Source of the DNA: Vibrio sp. Isolate32
GTDB lineage: Bacteria; Pseudomonadota; Gammaproteobacteria; Enterobacterales; Vibrionaceae
Assembly (NCBI RefSeq): GCF_022397955.1
Contig: NZ_JAKEUQ010000012.1
Coordinates: forward strand, 1 to 64,000
Length of the DNA: 64,000 bases
Reading direction: 5' to 3'
In this document: positions 37,446 through 46,126 of the stretch, in pieces
How the letters are laid out: the number at the start of each line of letters is the position of its first letter
How positions within the stretch are numbered: the stretch's first letter is position 1
Made by a program: the position numbers and the translations under genes
Notes under the pieces: generated by a model
The model's database searches: none
What the model was told of the DNA's origin: nothing
Seen by the model: only the letters and a program-made list of their open reading frames with translations

Positions 37446-39371
37446 CTAGGATTCATCTTCCTCAAAGTAATCTGCATAGCCTTTCGGTGGTGGTGTCCAC
37501 CCACGTTCTGAGCGAGAGTGTTTGTCTGAACGATCTTTCTTCATATTTTCTTTCATTGCGTCTTCAAGGTGAATGAATATTTGTCGGTAGTTGTTGTCGT
37601 AGCGAGGGTTCTCTTCCGTTTCAGACCAAGCTTTGTATAGCTTTTCAGACTTACGGCTCTCAACACGTTGATACGTCGATTTTTGCTGTTCGACGAAGAA
37701 TGGGTGATGACCCAAAGAACGTAAGGCTTCAGCACCCATTTCAAGTGCTGAGTGGTACGTTTCTGATTCTACAAAATCAGCACCCGCTTCTCTTAAGCGA
37801 TAACTATGGCCACGGTCGAACGCACGAGCTAAGATTTTTACGTTAGGGTAGATGTGCTTAACGTACTTGACCAACTCCACGCTTGAGTCTTGGTTGTCGA
37901 TGGCAACAACAAGCATTGCTGCTTCTTCGATACCCGCGGTGTGTAGTAGGTCGTGACGAGTCGCATCACCAAAGTAGGACTTGATGTTAATAGAGCGCAG
38001 TACATCTACTTGGTTAGCCTGATGGTCCAGAACCACCGTTTTGACATCATTCGATACCAATAAGCGATTAACGATCTGACCGAATCGACCGATACCAGCA
38101 ATGATTACCGTGCCTTTCTCTTCGATAGTATCTTCTTCACGGTCATTCGATTTTTGCTCGTAACGAGGCAGAATCACCTTATCAAACAAAATAAACAGGC
38201 CCGGAGTTAGGAACATTGAAAGAGCAACCACTAGTGAGAGCGTTTGAACAATGTCAGCCGGCAATACGTGGTTTTGCGCCGAGAAGCTTAATAGTACGAA
38301 TCCAAATTCACCGGCTTGCGCCAAGCTCAGTGTAAATAGCCAACGATCGCTGTTCTTGATTTTGAAAATCAATGCCAAGGTAAAAAGCACAGCTGCTTTT
38401 AGTAACATGACACCCAGAGTTAGCCCGATGATTAGGATGAAATCATTGAACAGAACATCGAAGTTGATTCCCGCACCTACCGTAATAAAGAACAGTCCAA
38501 GCAGCAGTCCTTTGAACGGGTCGATGTTCGATTCCAGTTCGTGTCTGAATTCACTGTTCGCCAGTACAACACCCGCAAGGAAAGTGCCTAGTGCAGGCGA
38601 TAAGCCGACAAGGCTCATCAGTGCAGCAATACCAATAACCAGCATGAGTGCCGTTGCCGTGAAGATCTCACGCAGGCCAGAGCTTGCGACAAAGCGGAAA
38701 AGTGGACGGCTTAAGAAGTGCCCGCCAACAACCACAATAGCGATAGATGCCGTAATCACAAGTCCATAAGCCCAACCAGGTAGACCAGCAACCAGACTTA
38801 ACTCTTCATGGTGGTCAGAAGCTGAAGTGGCTGCGCTTTGTGCAGCTTCGATCAATTCTGGCAACGCCAATAGAGGAATGAATGCCAGCATCGGAATAAC
38901 GGCAATATCTTGGAATAATAGAACCGAGAAGGCATTCTTACCGCCTTCAGTCTTAGACAAGCCTTTCTCGTTGAATGTTTGCAGTACAATCGCGGTCGAT
39001 GACAACGCAAAGATTAAGCCGATAGTGAGAGCGATAGTCCAAGGTTGGTTAAAGGCTAGAGCAATGCCCATTACAATCGCTGCTGTGCCTCCTACTTGTA
39101 GGCCACCAAGCCCCATCAAGCGGTTTCTCATTGCCCATAGCATCTTAGGCTCAAGCTCAAGACCAACTAAGAACAACATCATCACCACGCCGAATTCGGC
39201 AAAGTGTTGAATGGTCGTGGTTTCCTCACCGACAAGGCCGATGATTGGTCCGATAACCACACCTGCGATTAAATATCCCAGCACTGAGCCTAAGCCAAGA
39301 CGCTTAGCTATCGGCACCGCGATCACGGCGGCAACTAAGTAGATAAAGGCTTGTAAAAAATATCCAGTCAT
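37446..39371 (-). CDS. Kef-type (CPA2) potassium/proton antiporter
   Basis: A 641-aa protein. Residues about 1-385 form twelve or so membrane helices of the CPA2 exchanger (VGLELEPKMLWAMRNRLMGL; LSSTAIVLQTFNEKGL; GTFLAGVVLANSEFRHELE). A TrkA-N nucleotide-binding domain follows (about 405-520: VIIAGIGRFGQIVNRLLVSN). The C-terminal tail is charged. Kef systems release potassium in exchange for protons under glutathione control during electrophile stress. KefB and KefC cannot be told apart here, so no symbol is given. It follows the KefG/KefF-like gene by 3 bp. Its stop codon lies only a few bases from the end of the IS4-type element. Confidence 0.9.
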   Translation of the reverse strand: MTGYFLQAFIYLVAAVIAVPIAKRLGLGSVLGYLIAGVVIGPIIGLVGEETTTIQHFAEFGVVMMLFLVGLELEPKMLWAMRNRLMGLGGLQVGGTAAIVMGIALAFNQPWTIALTIGLIFALSSTAIVLQTFNEKGLSKTEGGKNAFSVLLFQDIAVIPMLAFIPLLALPELIEAAQSAATSASDHHEELSLVAGLPGWAYGLVITASIAIVVVGGHFLSRPLFRFVASSGLREIFTATALMLVIGIAALMSLVGLSPALGTFLAGVVLANSEFRHELESNIDPFKGLLLGLFFITVGAGINFDVLFNDFILIIGLTLGVMLLKAAVLFTLALIFKIKNSDRWLFTLSLAQAGEFGFVLLSFSAQNHVLPADIVQTLSLVVALSMFLTPGLFILFDKVILPRYEQKSNDREEDTIEEKGTVIIAGIGRFGQIVNRLLVSNDVKTVVLDHQANQVDVLRSINIKSYFGDATRHDLLHTAGIEEAAMLVVAIDNQDSSVELVKYVKHIYPNVKILARAFDRGHSYRLREAGADFVESETYHSALEMGAEALRSLGHHPFFVEQQKSTYQRVESRKSEKLYKAWSETEENPRYDNNYRQIFIHLEDAMKENMKKDRSDKHSRSERGWTPPPKGYADYFEEDES

Positions 39372-39374
39372 TCT

Positions 39375-39989
39375 TTAGTCCTTGTTGATGATTCCGTCGA
39401 GATAGTGGTTTAACTTCGCGGCTTTCTTTGCTTTTTTGTAGTCAATATTGTCTGCGACTAGCGACTCCAACAAAAACTTATAGCGCTCAACATGCTCGGT
39501 TATGCGGTTCTCTTCCAAGGCGGTTCGCGAGCCAAATAGTGCATAAGGTGCTAAATATTCCATACCACATAAAGCAGCGGTTTGTTCAAGAGGGTGGAGT
39601 AGCTCACGAATGGTAAAGTGGTTGTAGCCGTCAGTTTGGTAGGCATCCTCTTTACCTCCCGCGGTAATGCTGCAAAGGAACTTCTTACCTTCTAACTCGT
39701 TGCCATCAGTGCCATAAGCGAAACCATACTCAAGAACCAGATCTTGCCACTCCTTGAGAATTGCTGGAGTTGAATACCAATAAAGTGGGAATTGGAAAAC
39801 GATGATGTCATGGTCCAACAGACGTTTCTGTTCACGATCGATGTTAATTTTGAAAGTTGGATATTCGGCGTAGAGATCAACACAGGTCACGCCATCAATA
39901 CGCTTGGCTTGTTCGAATAAGGGTTTGTTTGCTTCAGAGCGATGCTGAGAAGGGTGGGCGAATAGCACCAAGACTTGATTTTTCGACAT
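39375..39989 (-). CDS. KefG/KefF-like NAD(P)H-dependent oxidoreductase
   Basis: A 204-aa flavodoxin-fold quinone reductase, the ancillary subunit that activates Kef antiporters. Typical motifs: VLVLFAHPSQHRSEANKPLF for FMN phosphate binding, FQFPLYWYSTPAILKEWQD, and the GGKEDAYQTDGYN loop. The ATG at 39989 is preferred over one at 40043 since GAGGG lies just before it and the family begins near MSKNQVLVLF. It is the first gene of a two-gene unit with the antiporter (3-bp gap), which supports the partner role. Confidence 0.92.
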   Translation of the reverse strand: MSKNQVLVLFAHPSQHRSEANKPLFEQAKRIDGVTCVDLYAEYPTFKINIDREQKRLLDHDIIVFQFPLYWYSTPAILKEWQDLVLEYGFAYGTDGNELEGKKFLCSITAGGKEDAYQTDGYNHFTIRELLHPLEQTAALCGMEYLAPYALFGSRTALEENRITEHVERYKFLLESLVADNIDYKKAKKAAKLNHYLDGIINKD

Positions 39990-40294
39990 AAAGCCCTCTT
40001 TGTCCGTTAACGAATAATGCTTATTGGAATTATAGATATACAATAATAGAAGAATGATTGAAGAACAACGAATTAGCCCATACTTATTTATTTAGATACA
40101 TAGGTTTATCGAGTACTTAATTATATAAAACACGCTCTGATTTAGGTGTTTCTCTTACCTTCACCCTACGACTAAGTAAAACTAATTATTCGTGAATAAT
40201 AAAAGCAAATAAGCGTATTTTATGTCAACGTTGGTAGGGAACGTAAATAATTCAATCTCTCTACATAGAACAACAATGAATAAAGGAAAAAAGT

Positions 40295-41369
40295 ATGAGC
40301 ATGGACTTGCGTCAACAGTGTAATTTGTTTCTTTCAGGTCACTTAGATCCGACTCCGGCACAAACATTTGCTCAGATGGCTGAATGGTGTGAAGAGCACA
40401 ACATACATCACGATACCTACGGAGATGGCGAGTTCATCGAAGGCTTTGAAGCCAAAGTTGCTGAGTTGCTTGGCTATGAGGCGGCTGTGTTTGTAATCAC
40501 AGGTACCATGAATCAACCAACAGCGTTAGAGATCGCCTGCTAGGAGAAAAGAAACCCGTTGGTTGCGATGCACGAATCGAGTCATATTTTGCGTCATGAG
40601 CGCCAAGGGTATCAGCTCCAGAACCGCTTTAATGTGTTGCCAGTGGGCAATGTGTTTCGCACTTGGAATGTCGATGACTTGAAAGCGTGGCCAGATGAAA
40701 TTGCAGCAGCGCTATACGAGCTACCGATGCGAGAAATTGGTGGTCAGCTACCAGAATGGGAAGAACTCGAAGCGATTAAGCGGTATTGCAACGAACAATC
40801 CATTCATCTGCATATGGATGGCGCGCTTGTGGGAGTGTGGTGCATATTACCAAAAACCTTACAGTGAAATCGCAAAGGGGTTTGATAGCGCTTATGTCTC
40901 TCTATACAAGGGGCTAAATGGACTTGGTGGCTCACTGTTGTTGGGTGATAAAGCGTTTGTAACCAAGGCATCAGCTTGGATGAAACGACAAGGCGGTAAT
41001 GTCTATCATCGTACGCCTTTTTTTGTATCGGCAGCTATGCAGTTCGATCAACGACTAGCACAAATGCCTGCTTTGTTCGAACGTACAAAACAAATCTACC
41101 AAATCTTATTGGATTACCCTCAATTCAAAGTGAACCCGCAACAACCGCAAGCGAACATGCTTCATCTTTATTTACCGGTGAGTTACGAAGACGGGGTTGC
41201 TTTAAGAGACAATATCGCTAGTAAGCACAAGGTATGGATAGGAAACCCAGCGATCTGTGAGTTACCGAATCAATGTAAGATTGAGTGGTATGTGGGGGAC
41301 AATTTATTAAATCTACCGGATCATGAGCTGATCGATATCTTGGACCTGATTAGCGAAGCGCTGATTTGA
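40295..41369 (+). pseudogene. Threonine-aldolase-like beta-eliminating lyase, inactivated
   Basis: Reconstructed reading gives a fold-type I PLP enzyme of about 357 residues: DTYGDGEFIEGFEAKVAELL (N-terminal), LVAMHESSHILRHE, IHLHMDGARLWECGAYY (after frame repair), and SLYKGLNGLGGSLLLGDKAF with the PLP Lys. Two lesions are seen: an in-frame TAG at 40541-40543, after which the same frame continues EKRNPLVAMH; and a 2-base loss in the GCGCGC run at 40821-40826, where restoring one GC gives DGARLWECG. The rest is well conserved, so decay is recent, or one lesion is a sequencing error. AAGGAAAA precedes the ATG. The original reaction is uncertain; threonine aldolase-like is the best call. Confidence 0.88.
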
Positions 41370-41467
41370 GTGCAGAGAAGCTAAATTGAATGAGGTGAGG
41401 AGTGCTCATTAGAATGAATACAGGCGGGCTTACTTGTATTCATTCGAACAGAGATCGCGGCAGGGTG

Positions 41468-41593
41468 TTACATATATTGGTTGATGTACACGTCGACTAG
41501 GAACATGAATACTGGAACGGTGCTAAGAACTCCGAAGAAGACGATAGGCACCCAGTTTTTCATTTTCTTTTTAGGTTGCTCTGTATTGTTCAT
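41468..41593 (-). CDS. Small single-pass membrane protein, 41 aa
   Basis: A short gene: ATG at 41591-41593 read on the minus strand, stop at 41468-41470. The start is MNNTEQPKKKMKNWVPIVFF, then one hydrophobic helix of about 20 residues (PIVFFGVLSTVPVFMFLVDV) and a short polar tail. AAGG lies about ten bases upstream. The Lys-rich N-terminus before the helix predicts its N-terminus inside. No known family. The coding case rests on the ribosome site and the clean polar-helix-polar layout; conservation would settle it. Confidence 0.65.
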   Translation of the reverse strand: MNNTEQPKKKMKNWVPIVFFGVLSTVPVFMFLVDVYINQYM

Positions 41594-41827
41594 AGTTTCG
41601 GCCTTAAATTCGTTGTTGAGTCAGCGCTTGAGTTAGAACTGAATGGTATCAAATAAATTCAAAGAGCCCTATGTGGATTTAGTGTTTCGTGGCGTGCATC
41701 AAACACAGAAAATCGCGTTGATTCATAAACGGTTCATAAAGGCTCAACAATAATGAACCTATTGAAACAAGTACTGCCTTATTTGGCATAGTAATTAATT
41801 AGCATTCGAAGAGTTGGAGAATACAGA

Positions 41828-42262
41828 ATGAAAACAATAGGTAACATCATTTGGTTTCTGTTCGGTGGCGTATTTATGGGATTGGCGTGGTGGTTCTTTG
41901 GGCTGCTTGCATTCCTTACCATCGTTGGTATTCCGTGGGGCAGAGCGTGTTTCGTTATGGGGAACTTCTCGTTCTTTCCATTTGGTCAAGAAGCCATTTC
42001 TCGTGATGAACTGACTAATGAAATGGATATCGGGACAAGCCCATTAGGTATGATAGGTAACATCATATGGTTCTTGTTTGCAGGTATTTGGCTTGCAATT
42101 GGTCATATCATGTCAGCGGTGGCGTGTTTCATTACCATCATCGGTATTCCATTTGCGATTCAGCACCTTAAGCTAGCAGTTATCTCACTGGCACCAATCG
42201 GTAAAACAGTGGTAGATAAACGCGAAGCAGAAGCGGCTCGAGTAAGAAATTACAAAGGTTAA
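41828..42262 (+). CDS. yccF: YccF-domain inner membrane protein
   Basis: A 144-aa protein with two copies of the YccF (DUF307) repeat: GNIIWFLFGGVFMGLAWWFFG with TIVGIPWGRACFVM, and GNIIWFLFAGIWLAIGHIMS with TIIGIPFAIQHLKL. Each copy gives a membrane pair and an amphipathic IGIP segment. Function is not known. Single gene with its own terminator. Confidence 0.92.
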   Translation: MKTIGNIIWFLFGGVFMGLAWWFFGLLAFLTIVGIPWGRACFVMGNFSFFPFGQEAISRDELTNEMDIGTSPLGMIGNIIWFLFAGIWLAIGHIMSAVACFITIIGIPFAIQHLKLAVISLAPIGKTVVDKREAEAARVRNYKG

Positions 42263-42290
42263 GAATTTGGTTTAACCTTTATCTGAAACC

Positions 42291-42320
42291 AAAAAGCACA
42301 TCATTTGATGTGCTTTTTTA
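42291..42320 (+). terminator. Rho-independent terminator of yccF
   Basis: AAAAAGCACATCA (42291-42303) pairs with TGATGTGCTTTTT (42306-42318). Near-perfect; works in both directions. Confidence 0.9.
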
Positions 42321-42341
42321 TTGGTTCTTGGTTCTTGGTTC
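42321..42341. repeat. Three tandem copies of TTGGTTC
   Basis: A 7-bp unit repeated three times directly after the yccF terminator, outside any gene. Confidence 0.85.
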
Positions 42342-42370
42342 TAGTTTGCCTTCTCAAGCTTCTCTCGCCG

Positions 42371-43294
42371 CTATACGTTGTTGAATAAGACTTCGATTCG
42401 AAGAGTGATATTGGCCTCTTTTGTATGCTTTTCGTATGGCTCGCGTTCCCATTGGTAGCGCGGGATGATTTCGTAAAATAGCCACTCTTTCCATATGTTC
42501 TCTCGATAGGTGACCGACACTTGCGAGTATTCGTAGTGGTTATATGGCTCGCTAGTCGCGGTTATCGTGGCGCCGTATTGCAGAGCTTGGTCTTGGGAAA
42601 GGTAATGGTACAAGGTAATTCCCGTACCATACTCCCAGCATTTGAGATCATCGTTATAGTCTGCAAAATTTGACCAACGCGCTAAGAAATCGTCACTCAA
42701 TGAAAGATCAAAATCGATATCAGTGATCTCTCCCGTCTCTCTTTTCTCTTGATACACACGTTGAGTCAGCCGGAATACTGCATCTGTGGTGAGCGGGTAG
42801 GTAAAACGATAGCGAGCTTCTATTCTTGGGCGCAATGTCGCTTTGATATTGAAACTACTGTAACCCTTAGCATAGGCGTCATAACGAAGACCAAGTGCAT
42901 TTTCTAACTCTTCAGAGTCTTGTGGGAAGAAGTCTAAGAACTCTTCATCACCAACGGACTCGTAGATTAGCTTAAGCCTTTTGCTGACAAAGGGTAAATG
43001 TAAGCGTGCGTTTAGTTTGGTGGAATAATCAACGTCACCGCCCTCTGAATAAATGAAATCATTGTACCAACGTACAGAGGTTCCGGCTCTGGCGTCTTCG
43101 GTAATACGATCATCAACGAAGAAGTTATCGAACCATAGGGCTGGTTGGCAAAATTTGCTATTTAGGTAGTGATAGGCTTTTTCGACACGGGTGTCTTCTA
43201 ACGGCTGACTGTGACAATCATCCGTTTCCTCTGCAACAGCAGAGTGGGTAGCGAGTGATGCCAATAATGAAGTGCTAACTATCCAACGACTCAA
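42371..43294 (-). CDS. Hypothetical exported, beta-rich outer-membrane-like protein
   Basis: A 307-aa protein with a signal peptide (MSRWIVSTSLLASLATHSAV, cleaved before EET). The mature part is dominated by alternating strands ending in aromatic residues (TSVRWYNDFIYSEG; RIEARYRFTYPL; VFRLTQRVYQEK; YSQVSVTYRENIWKEWLFYE). This is typical of an outer membrane barrel. The C-terminus (ITLRIEVLFNNV) does not end in the usual aromatic residue. Two Cys near the N-terminus could pair. No family recognised. Monocistronic. Confidence 0.75.
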   Translation of the reverse strand: MSRWIVSTSLLASLATHSAVAEETDDCHSQPLEDTRVEKAYHYLNSKFCQPALWFDNFFVDDRITEDARAGTSVRWYNDFIYSEGGDVDYSTKLNARLHLPFVSKRLKLIYESVGDEEFLDFFPQDSEELENALGLRYDAYAKGYSSFNIKATLRPRIEARYRFTYPLTTDAVFRLTQRVYQEKRETGEITDIDFDLSLSDDFLARWSNFADYNDDLKCWEYGTGITLYHYLSQDQALQYGATITATSEPYNHYEYSQVSVTYRENIWKEWLFYEIIPRYQWEREPYEKHTKEANITLRIEVLFNNV

Positions 43295-43430
43295 TGGAAC
43301 CTGTTTGTTATTTTATGTATCAATAGTTTGACTATAACTAAGCAGTTACAACAATGCGACTTTTAATGAGGTTTAACTGGAGTTGTGGTTATTCAAAACA
43401 GAGGCTTGAATCGCGTGTGGCAGGCAAAGA

Positions 43431-43457
43431 AAACGGGCTCTGAAAGTGAGCCCGTTT
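43431..43457. terminator. Terminator downstream of the iron alcohol dehydrogenase gene
   Basis: AAACGGGCTC (43431-43440) pairs with GAGCCCGTTT (43448-43457); on the minus strand followed by TTCTTTG. About 30 bp after the gene. Confidence 0.82.
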
Positions 43458-43489
43458 GTAGGTTAACTTATAAGTGACTTAACGCTGGA

Positions 43490-44638
43490 TTACATTGCCG
43501 CTTCGAAAATCGCAGAGATTTCTTCGTGAGTCGCTTGTTTAGGGTTAGTAAAACCACATGCATCTTTCAGTGCGTTGTCAGACAATGTAGGAATGTCTTC
43601 TAGTTTCGCACCAAGTTGCGCGATACCTGTTGGGATGTTCACGTCATTTGCTAGTTGAACAATCGCTTCGATCGCTGCTTCTGCACCTTGCTCTGGTGTC
43701 ATACCTTCAACATTCACGCCCATTGCTTTTGCAACATCACGTAGACGCTCAGGACAAACTTGCGCGTTGTAGCGTTGAACGTGTGGTAGCAAGATAGCAT
43801 TACATACACCGTGTGGAAGGTCGTAGAAGCCGCCTAGCTGGTGCGCCATCGCGTGAACATAACCTAATGACGCGTTGTTGAACGCCATACCCGCCATGAA
43901 CTGTGCGTAAGCCATTTGCTCACGCGCTTCAATGTCTTCGCCGTGCGCTACTGCCGTTCTTAGGTGTGCTTGTACAAGTTCAATGGCTTTAATCGCTACT
44001 GCATCTGTAATTGGTGTCGCTGCGATAGAAACGTAAGCTTCGATAGCGTGTGTTAGCGCATCCATACCTGTTGCAGCAGTTAGTGATGCAGGCTTAGCAA
44101 GCATTAGCTCAGGATCGTTTACTGAAATAAGCGGTGTTGTGTGCTTATCAACAATAGCCATCTTAATGTGGCGCTCTTCATCTGTGATGATGCAGAAACG
44201 TGTCATTTCTGAAGCTGTGCCCGCAGTTGTGTTGATAGCGATAAGAGGCATCATAGGTTTTTCAGATTGATCAACACCTTCGTAATCTGCAATCTTGCCG
44301 CCGTTAGAAGCCACAAGTGCAATACCTTTTGCACAGTCGTGCGGAGAACCGCCACCTAGAGAAATAACGAAATCACAGTCGTTGTCAGTCAGTAATTCAA
44401 GACCGTCGTTAACGTTAGTGATGGTTGGGTTTGGTTGAGTGCCGTCGAATACCACAGCATCCACACCGCGCTGGCTAAGAAGGTCTTGTACCTGCTTAAC
44501 CACGCCAATTTGGTTTAGGATTTTATCGGTTACGATAAGACCTTTTTTAAAGCCTTGAGACTGAATGCTATCAGCCGCATCCTTTAAACAGCCAGTACCC
44601 ATGAAGTTTATTGTAGGGATGTAAAATGCACTAGACAT
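43490..44638 (-). CDS. Iron-containing alcohol dehydrogenase, YiaY/AdhB type
   Basis: A 382-aa group III alcohol dehydrogenase. The NAD motif is [17 protein letters not shown]; the metal and catalytic region is [17 protein letters not shown], then [18 protein letters not shown] and [16 protein letters not shown], giving the usual Asp and three His. The ATG at 44638 follows GGAG and gives the family length; an in-frame start 51 bp upstream is less likely. It oxidises or reduces short alcohols or threonine; the natural substrate cannot be told from sequence. Single gene. Confidence 0.93.
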   Translation of the reverse strand: MSSAFYIPTINFMGTGCLKDAADSIQSQGFKKGLIVTDKILNQIGVVKQVQDLLSQRGVDAVVFDGTQPNPTITNVNDGLELLTDNDCDFVISLGGGSPHDCAKGIALVASNGGKIADYEGVDQSEKPMMPLIAINTTAGTASEMTRFCIITDEERHIKMAIVDKHTTPLISVNDPELMLAKPASLTAATGMDALTHAIEAYVSIAATPITDAVAIKAIELVQAHLRTAVAHGEDIEAREQMAYAQFMAGMAFNNASLGYVHAMAHQLGGFYDLPHGVCNAILLPHVQRYNAQVCPERLRDVAKAMGVNVEGMTPEQGAEAAIEAIVQLANDVNIPTGIAQLGAKLEDIPTLSDNALKDACGFTNPKQATHEEISAIFEAAM

Positions 44639-44877
44639 TGGAAAACTCCGGTTAATTATGATTTTTAATTGCCTATATGTTGTCGGCAAACAACTGGTCG
44701 ACCATTGATCTGGAACAACTTTGATTCCGAACTACCACTTTCTGGTTATTGGTTGTGATAGGGCTCATATAGCAATCGTTTTTATGGTTTTCTGATGTGT
44801 ATATTGTCAGTTATGGATAGCGAGTGATTGATAGAACTATGGTCAGTATGCTGCTCTATAACCATGAAAAATAAAGG

Positions 44878-45054
44878 TTATTCAGACAGTGCCGGTTCAT
44901 GTTCTTCTTCTGTTAGCTCTTGAACAGAATCAGCACTGCACTCGACCTGATTTTTTGGTTGCTCAGGCGAATCTGACGCCTCTTGTGGCTCTTCATCGTA
45001 GTATTTGACCAGGAATGGGGTGAGCATGATGGATGAAGGTAAGAAGTGCTTCAT
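44878..45054 (-). CDS. Small acidic hypothetical protein, 58 aa
   Basis: The ATG at 45054 is preceded by a strong GGGAGG site, which decides the start over upstream in-frame codons. The protein begins MKHFLPSSIMLTPFLVKYYD, with a short hydrophobic start, and continues as a very acidic, Glu/Gln/Ser-rich and probably disordered tail. It could be a small secreted or membrane-associated peptide. No family recognised. Confidence 0.6.
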   Translation of the reverse strand: MKHFLPSSIMLTPFLVKYYDEEPQEASDSPEQPKNQVECSADSVQELTEEEHEPALSE

Positions 45055-45268
45055 AGTACCTCCCGGTACAGTTCGTGTATTTCCTCTATGGTATTGGTTT
45101 AAGATGTGGCAAAATTTGCGATACATCATGACTTGTTGCTTGTTTTCTATAAATTTTTAGAACTATCTTCAGGCTCACAAAAATGGTAGTAGAATGCACA
45201 CTTAACCGTTGAGGTTAGGAAATAATAAATATAAATACGGCGCGATAGCGCGAATAATAGGACAGATA

Positions 45269-45943
45269 ATGAAGTACGATTGGATATTCTTTGATGCGGA
45301 TGAAACCTTGTTCCACTTTGACGCTTTTCAAGGAATGAAGCTAATGTTCTCACGTTTTGGTGTGGATTTTAGCGAGCAGGATTATTCTGTTTATCAAGAA
45401 GTTAACCTACCACTATGGGTTGATTACCAAGATGGTCGAATAACGGCTGATCAATTGAAGCACACACGCTTCGAAAGCTGGGCTGAAAAGTTAGAAACAA
45501 CAACTGCAGAATTAAACAGCGCATTTCTAACAGCAATGGCGGACATCTGTTCTCTGCTACCAGGTGCAAAAGAGCTAATGGAATCGTTACAAGGCAAAGT
45601 GAACATGGGCATTATTACTAATGGCTTCACCGAGCTGCAATCGATCCGTTTAGAGCGTACTGGCATGACAGATTACTTCGAGCATGTGATCATTTCTGAA
45701 GAAGTTGGCGTTGCTAAACCAGATGCTGAGATCTTTGAATATGCACATAAGCTGGTTGGCTTACCAGCAAAGCAGCGCATTTTGATGGTGGGAGATAACC
45801 CACATTCAGACATTTTAGGTGGCTTAGATTTTGGTATCGAGACCTGTTGGTTAAACAGCCAAGAGAAGGCAACGCCAGAAGGTATCAACCCTCATTATCA
45901 AGTCAAGTCTCTGGCTGAGCTGCAAGCACTTCTGCTAGCGTAA
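45269..45943 (+). CDS. yjjG: Pyrimidine 5'-nucleotidase, YjjG type
   Basis: A 224-aa HAD-superfamily phosphatase. The nucleophile motif is FFDADETLFHFD; IITNGFTELQSIRLERTGM and SEEVGVAKPDAEIFEYA carry motifs II and III; MVGDNPHSDILGGLDFGIET is motif IV. YjjG hydrolyses nucleoside monophosphates such as dUMP and dTMP, also modified ones, acting as a house-cleaning enzyme. Start at ATG 45269, preceded by AGGACAG. Confidence 0.93.
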   Translation: MKYDWIFFDADETLFHFDAFQGMKLMFSRFGVDFSEQDYSVYQEVNLPLWVDYQDGRITADQLKHTRFESWAEKLETTTAELNSAFLTAMADICSLLPGAKELMESLQGKVNMGIITNGFTELQSIRLERTGMTDYFEHVIISEEVGVAKPDAEIFEYAHKLVGLPAKQRILMVGDNPHSDILGGLDFGIETCWLNSQEKATPEGINPHYQVKSLAELQALLLA

Positions 45944-45999
45944 CGGCTCACCGACTTTAGCTTTATTCGTTGATCATTACTTTATTTATTGATCATTAA

Positions 46000-46035
46000 T
46001 AGCCGAGTATAATTCTGTGCTCGGCTACTTAGTTT
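46000..46035 (+). terminator. Probable terminator of yjjG
   Basis: TAGCCGAG (46000-46007) pairs with CTCGGCTA (46020-46027), then CTTAGTTTTT. About 57 bp after the stop. Confidence 0.7.
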
Positions 46036-46126
46036 TTACTGGTTTCAATTTTCGATTGTGGTACTCAAGCGTATTTATGCTTTAAGCTGCCACCATAACC
46101 ACTCATAACAAATAGAAGGAAGAAGC

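Noticed and set aside
38251..38769. 172-codon plus-strand frame opposite the Kef antiporter
   Set aside because: Antisense shadow; the minus-strand product has full family motifs.
42321..42341. TTGGTTC repeats as a CRISPR-like or regulatory array
   Set aside because: Only three 7-bp units with no spacers, after a terminator; most likely simple slippage.
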